Source: Petrotoga sp. UBA5851 (GTDB lineage Bacteria > Thermotogota > Thermotogae > Petrotogales > Petrotogaceae). Taken from it: 5,974 nt of DNA. Position numbers and translations under genes: made by a program. Positions 4,701 through 5,974 of the stretch are shown here, piece by piece. Within the stretch, counting starts at the first letter, position 1. The number at the start of each line of letters is the position of its first letter. Below the pieces are notes generated by a model that was given only the letters and a program-made list of their open reading frames with translations, searched no databases and was not told where the DNA came from. Location: the NCBI GenBank assembly GCA_002431635.1, contig DJGH01000075.1, positions 22,923 to 28,896 on the forward strand, read 5' to 3'.

Positions 4701-5974
4701 CAACCATATTGCCAATTTTTACCTTCCATGAAATCTCTTTGTCAGCGTACTTCCACTGCGAACCAATTTTTTCTGGTGATTTTACATTTTTAGTACTTAT
4801 AGTAAAATACTCTTTTTCTTCCACAATCACTTTCATACTTTCAGCAAATTTTGAACTAACCACTATACCGTCTTCAAAGTTAAACCCATGGAACATACCA
4901 TAAGCAACAAGGGCATTTACTCCCAGATTTCCCCCTTCATATCCGGTATATACTATAGGCTTTTCAGCTTTTACAACCTTTACCGCCTGTTTTAAATTTT
5001 TCGCCCCCATCAGAACCCTTGCACCGTCAGAATGAAGCACAAACGGAATTTGTTTGACGGCATACGAAAGAGACTCGTTTTCTCCTATCTCCAAAGTTTT
5101 AGGTTTAAACCTCAGACTGCCTATATCGTAAATAAGATTATCACTGTCAACCAAAGTCAGATTGAGTCCTATCTTTTCCGATTCCGGCGTTTCCAGCATA
5201 TCAAAAATATTTGTATGAGAATTATTGGGAAGTCTTATGCTCTCCGAAACCTTTTCTGAAGGATAGACCACCTTATATGGATTGCTTTTCCTCTCAATGT
5301 AGTTAAGATTCTCAGGTTCAAAGAAAACCGGAACCTTTACCCACAAACTTTTATTCTTATCTATCTTATGAAGTTTGAACTTATGAATACCTATCTTGTT
5401 GGAAAGCGTATTTATGAGAGAAAGCTGCACAAAATCGTTATCCGCAGCAAAACTTTTTTTCGTAGAATTCTCTATCGAACAGATGATAGCCATAAGATAC
5501 GTAAGTATAGCAAGATAGTAGCCGGGAAGAATTATCGAACCTTCCAAATCAAGCATCTTCTTTGCCTCTCCAACAAGAACCTTTTCACTATCCTCATCAG
5601 ACTCTTCATCCATATTGATACTTGTTTCTTCTTCACTAAGAAATTTGTCAAAAACAACCCACGGAGAGTACATCTTCTCCCTGAACCCATTATAAAAATA
5701 ACCGTTTTCATCCTGCGTGAGAATAAGTATCTCGCTGTTTTTACGAATATCGTTGCCAACCTTAAGGGTTATCTCACATATATTACCAATCTTTTTCCCC
5801 TCATTATCCTTAAACTCACTTATTATCTTAAAATCAAGCTTCGCTTCTTTCAGCGCTTTTGTAACTTTTTCATTCTCTTGCCTAAAATTCTCTGACTTAT
5901 TCAAAAAATCATAAAATCTGCTCTTGAAAACATCAAAAATCTTTTTAATATCAGGATTTTGAAATTCTTTAAAT
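1738..5974 (-). CDS. Compact single-chain RNA polymerase, fused beta and beta' catalytic cores (5' end outside window)
   Basis: This is a DNA-dependent RNA polymerase with both double-psi barrels in one chain. Residues are numbered from the TTG at 5904. Beta part: ETPESEKIGL (238-247), IPFVLHSDGARVLMG (286-300), GFNFEDGIVVSS (340-351), GDKIMGRHGNKG with Lys471 and Lys479 (469-480), SRMNLGQLYEVH (514-525), LDHCVRDKIH (583-592), GGQKIGEMEFWAL (614-626). Beta' part: GHI element (695-697), SGRAVI (829-834), LNRQPSL (912-918), NADFDGD with metal ligands Asp949, 951 and 953 (947-953), F-loop (about 1070-1082), bridge helix (1113-1134), trigger loop GTQLSMETFHSG (1250-1261), C-terminal element near 1339-1380. 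Both beta' zinc sites, the flap tip, most of the clamp helices and the rim helices are missing or reduced. No stop lies between 5904 and 5974, no in-frame ATG lies there, and the TTG has no good ribosome binding site, so the real start is upstream. Total size is about half of beta plus beta'. Relation to killer-plasmid or YonO-type polymerases is possible, but motif order and spacing follow bacterial beta/beta'. Confidence 0.96.
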   Translation of the reverse strand, partial: FKEFQNPDIKKIFDVFKSRFYDFLNKSENFRQENEKVTKALKEAKLDFKIISEFKDNEGKKIGNICEITLKVGNDIRKNSEILILTQDENGYFYNGFREKMYSPWVVFDKFLSEEETSINMDEESDEDSEKVLVGEAKKMLDLEGSIILPGYYLAILTYLMAIICSIENSTKKSFAADNDFVQLSLINTLSNKIGIHKFKLHKIDKNKSLWVKVPVFFEPENLNYIERKSNPYKVVYPSEKVSESIRLPNNSHTNIFDMLETPESEKIGLNLTLVDSDNLIYDIGSLRFKPKTLEIGENESLSYAVKQIPFVLHSDGARVLMGAKNLKQAVKVVKAEKPIVYTGYEGGNLGVNALVAYGMFHGFNFEDGIVVSSKFAESMKVIVEEKEYFTISTKNVKSPEKIGSQWKYADKEISWKVKIGNMVEYGDILFIEKQGGKKIPHYYTGKYKAEVKSIPNEPEIPVKNRDGSGDTNEYYIKVGILFSVVKPLEIGDKIMGRHGNKGTVSLILDEDKMPRVSIGGEEKILDMLLSPLGVVSRMNLGQLYEVHASLVYPQGKKYGPFYNGYGEKQEILQKLKLLGSDDFGRFKVSGYKNNLVCGYQYFVRLDHCVRDKIHFISRARESELICQPMKGKSRDGGQKIGEMEFWALLSYGNMEIVRLFKELNISKERDIKAEDLYLEILKRAGLNIQTDGFKTKICGEYAPNKKYSRVISEIFKGHISNSWALKYIYNEQNQEKEEFVGALNSFKSNHSKIIKSKLKELDEKVFNELKKILEKYETVLRVVVRDKNQIVNNLDTDDFCVTFEKRADSLIKDVIEKLEQTSGLRKQFKNLSFQKSGYARSYVVARRIHNSGRAVITPQPRTEYGITELTVDNVLLPIEFGLEMIKTLEVEEKEQIPQELSKNALKGSKEDRKKVSERLNELFTQIWPDRLVILNRQPSLVRHSMQSFYPKFWENYTIGLPIFVCQGFNADFDGDTMAVYFPAMWNGKIKEEAEKMLPSNNPFSISNSDLNYSIDQDIVYGRYLMHGKNKKEVKAEVKKEVLGKSSQEIRKYLNELMKDALKESTEKSMTLGIYEIQNHKDKDSSMSKIESSQCRGKESQYGQMYNKIDSKDENFLHGIIAQSYYNVENGVAARARRTLMDKKLHVADAGYFTRKLTEFLGSIYVDSSFEEYIEVDLKSISNIKSYGYYENFIMNRYVKINGKEVFVCAENFEEVKKNKDNMKLLSPGIRKEDDGTFRVSGKYLGKDISTLKPFTDGQMLGLTAGHVLGERGTQLSMETFHSGSSALNMNSVSSYIFKCAFEATDYIDFLTSIQNYDSGRVDILGKINPYSVYFEILYNFAGFIKSNLKIKSFKKFISDTKLRGFLTCLTFESSDAIMKKVMEEQQDGKGMIFNETHPRVNYSFFRRDGE
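1750..1755 (-). promoter_or_regulatory. Ribosome binding site AGGAGG of the 285-residue protein
   Basis: Perfect AGGAGG on the minus strand, 8 nt before the ATG at 1741. It lies within the last codons of the polymerase gene, so initiation can be coupled to termination at the ATGA overlap. It fixes the start of the downstream gene. Confidence 0.9.
2122..2154 (-). other. Trigger-loop N-terminal helix of the fused polymerase
   Basis: TQLSMETFHSG (residues 1251-1261) corresponds to E. coli beta' TQLTMRTFHIG. Gln1252, Met1255 and His1259 match E. coli Q929, M932 and H936. The arginine after Met (E. coli R933) is replaced by Glu1256. No large insertion such as E. coli SI3 follows. Confidence 0.88.
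2503..2568 (-). other. Bridge helix of the fused polymerase
   Basis: Residues 1113-1134 (ARRTLMDKKL then HVADAGYFTRKL) align without gaps to the E. coli beta' bridge-helix segment ARKGLADTAL then KTANSGYLTRRL. The conserved GY.TR.L end is intact. Confidence 0.85.
3046..3066 (-). other. Beta'-type catalytic metal motif NADFDGD
   Basis: Codons for N-A-D-F-D-G-D (residues 947-953) encode the universal multisubunit polymerase Mg-binding loop. All three aspartates are present, as is the upstream LNRQPSL element (912-918) carrying the arginine equivalent to E. coli beta' R425. Confidence 0.97.
4456..4500 (-). other. Beta-type double-psi barrel lysine motif of the fused polymerase
   Basis: GDKIMGRHGNKG matches the bacterial beta motif GDKMAGRHGNKG. 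The two lysines, eight residues apart (471 and 479), correspond to E. coli beta K1065 and K1073, which contact the RNA 3' end and NTP. Both are intact, arguing for an active enzyme. Confidence 0.95.

Noticed and set aside
5532..5759. Minus-strand 75-codon frame overlapping the polymerase
   Set aside because: It is in another frame of the same strand inside the polymerase gene, with no ribosome binding site or recognisable product.
5368..5895. Plus-strand 175-codon open frame
   Set aside because: It lies entirely antisense to the polymerase N-terminal region, has no ribosome binding site and an unstructured Lys/Arg/Phe-rich composition typical of reverse-strand shadows. The minus-strand frame has clear homology nearby.
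1738..5904. Two separate genes rpoB and rpoC broken or mis-assembled into one
   Set aside because: The frame is uninterrupted from beta motifs to beta' motifs, and the junction shows a graded remnant of the beta' zinc ribbon with no stop or start codon remnant or repeats. A true compact fusion is the simpler reading.
1738..5904. Housekeeping chromosomal rpoBC of the host
   Set aside because: Cellular enzymes keep the zinc sites, clamp helices, rim helices and flap tip. Their absence, the half size and the neighbouring genes (no ribosomal protein genes) argue for an accessory polymerase.

Overview
This window carries part of a minus-strand operon from an AT-rich genome. Strong AGGAGG/GGGGGA-type ribosome binding sites, frequent ATA, AGA and AAA codons and back-to-back ATGA overlaps suggest a low-GC Firmicute, possibly of the clostridial/Lachnospiraceae type, or a mobile element living in one. 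The taxonomic call is an inference from composition only. No plus-strand gene is credible, and there is no intergenic space, RNA gene, repeat array or CRISPR in the window.

In transcription order (right to left), the first gene (5974 down to 1738) is a very compact DNA-dependent RNA polymerase. A single polypeptide contains the bacterial-type beta catalytic core followed directly by the beta' catalytic core. All central catalytic motifs are recognisable: the beta double-psi barrel lysines in GDK...GNKG, the beta C-terminal GGQ..GEME.WAL element, the beta' NADFDGD metal-binding loop, an F-loop, a bridge helix, a trigger loop and the beta' C-terminal element. At about 1,411 visible residues it is roughly half the size of separate beta plus beta' (about 2,750 in E. 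coli). By my alignment from memory, the missing pieces are mostly peripheral docking surfaces: both beta' zinc sites, the beta flap-tip helix, the clamp-helix coiled coil and the secondary-channel rim helices. The frame is open at the right edge, so the true N terminus lies outside the window.

The second gene (1741 to 884) overlaps the polymerase stop by ATGA and encodes a 285-residue protein I cannot assign, with an acidic, low-complexity N-terminal tail. The third gene (887 to the left edge, 3' truncated) overlaps it by another ATGA. It encodes an AAA+ ATPase of the sigma-54-activator (bEBP) type, with Walker A GETGTGKS, a GAFTGA-like loop reading GAYTDA and Walker B IIFLDE, preceded by a possible divergent receiver-like domain.

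The three translationally coupled genes look like one dedicated transcription module: a minimal one-chain polymerase lacking the usual sigma and regulator contacts, an ATP-driven remodeller of the family that normally opens sigma-54 promoter complexes, and an unknown middle partner that could be a specificity or assembly factor. Whether it belongs to a phage, a plasmid/integrated element or a conflict system cannot be decided from this window.
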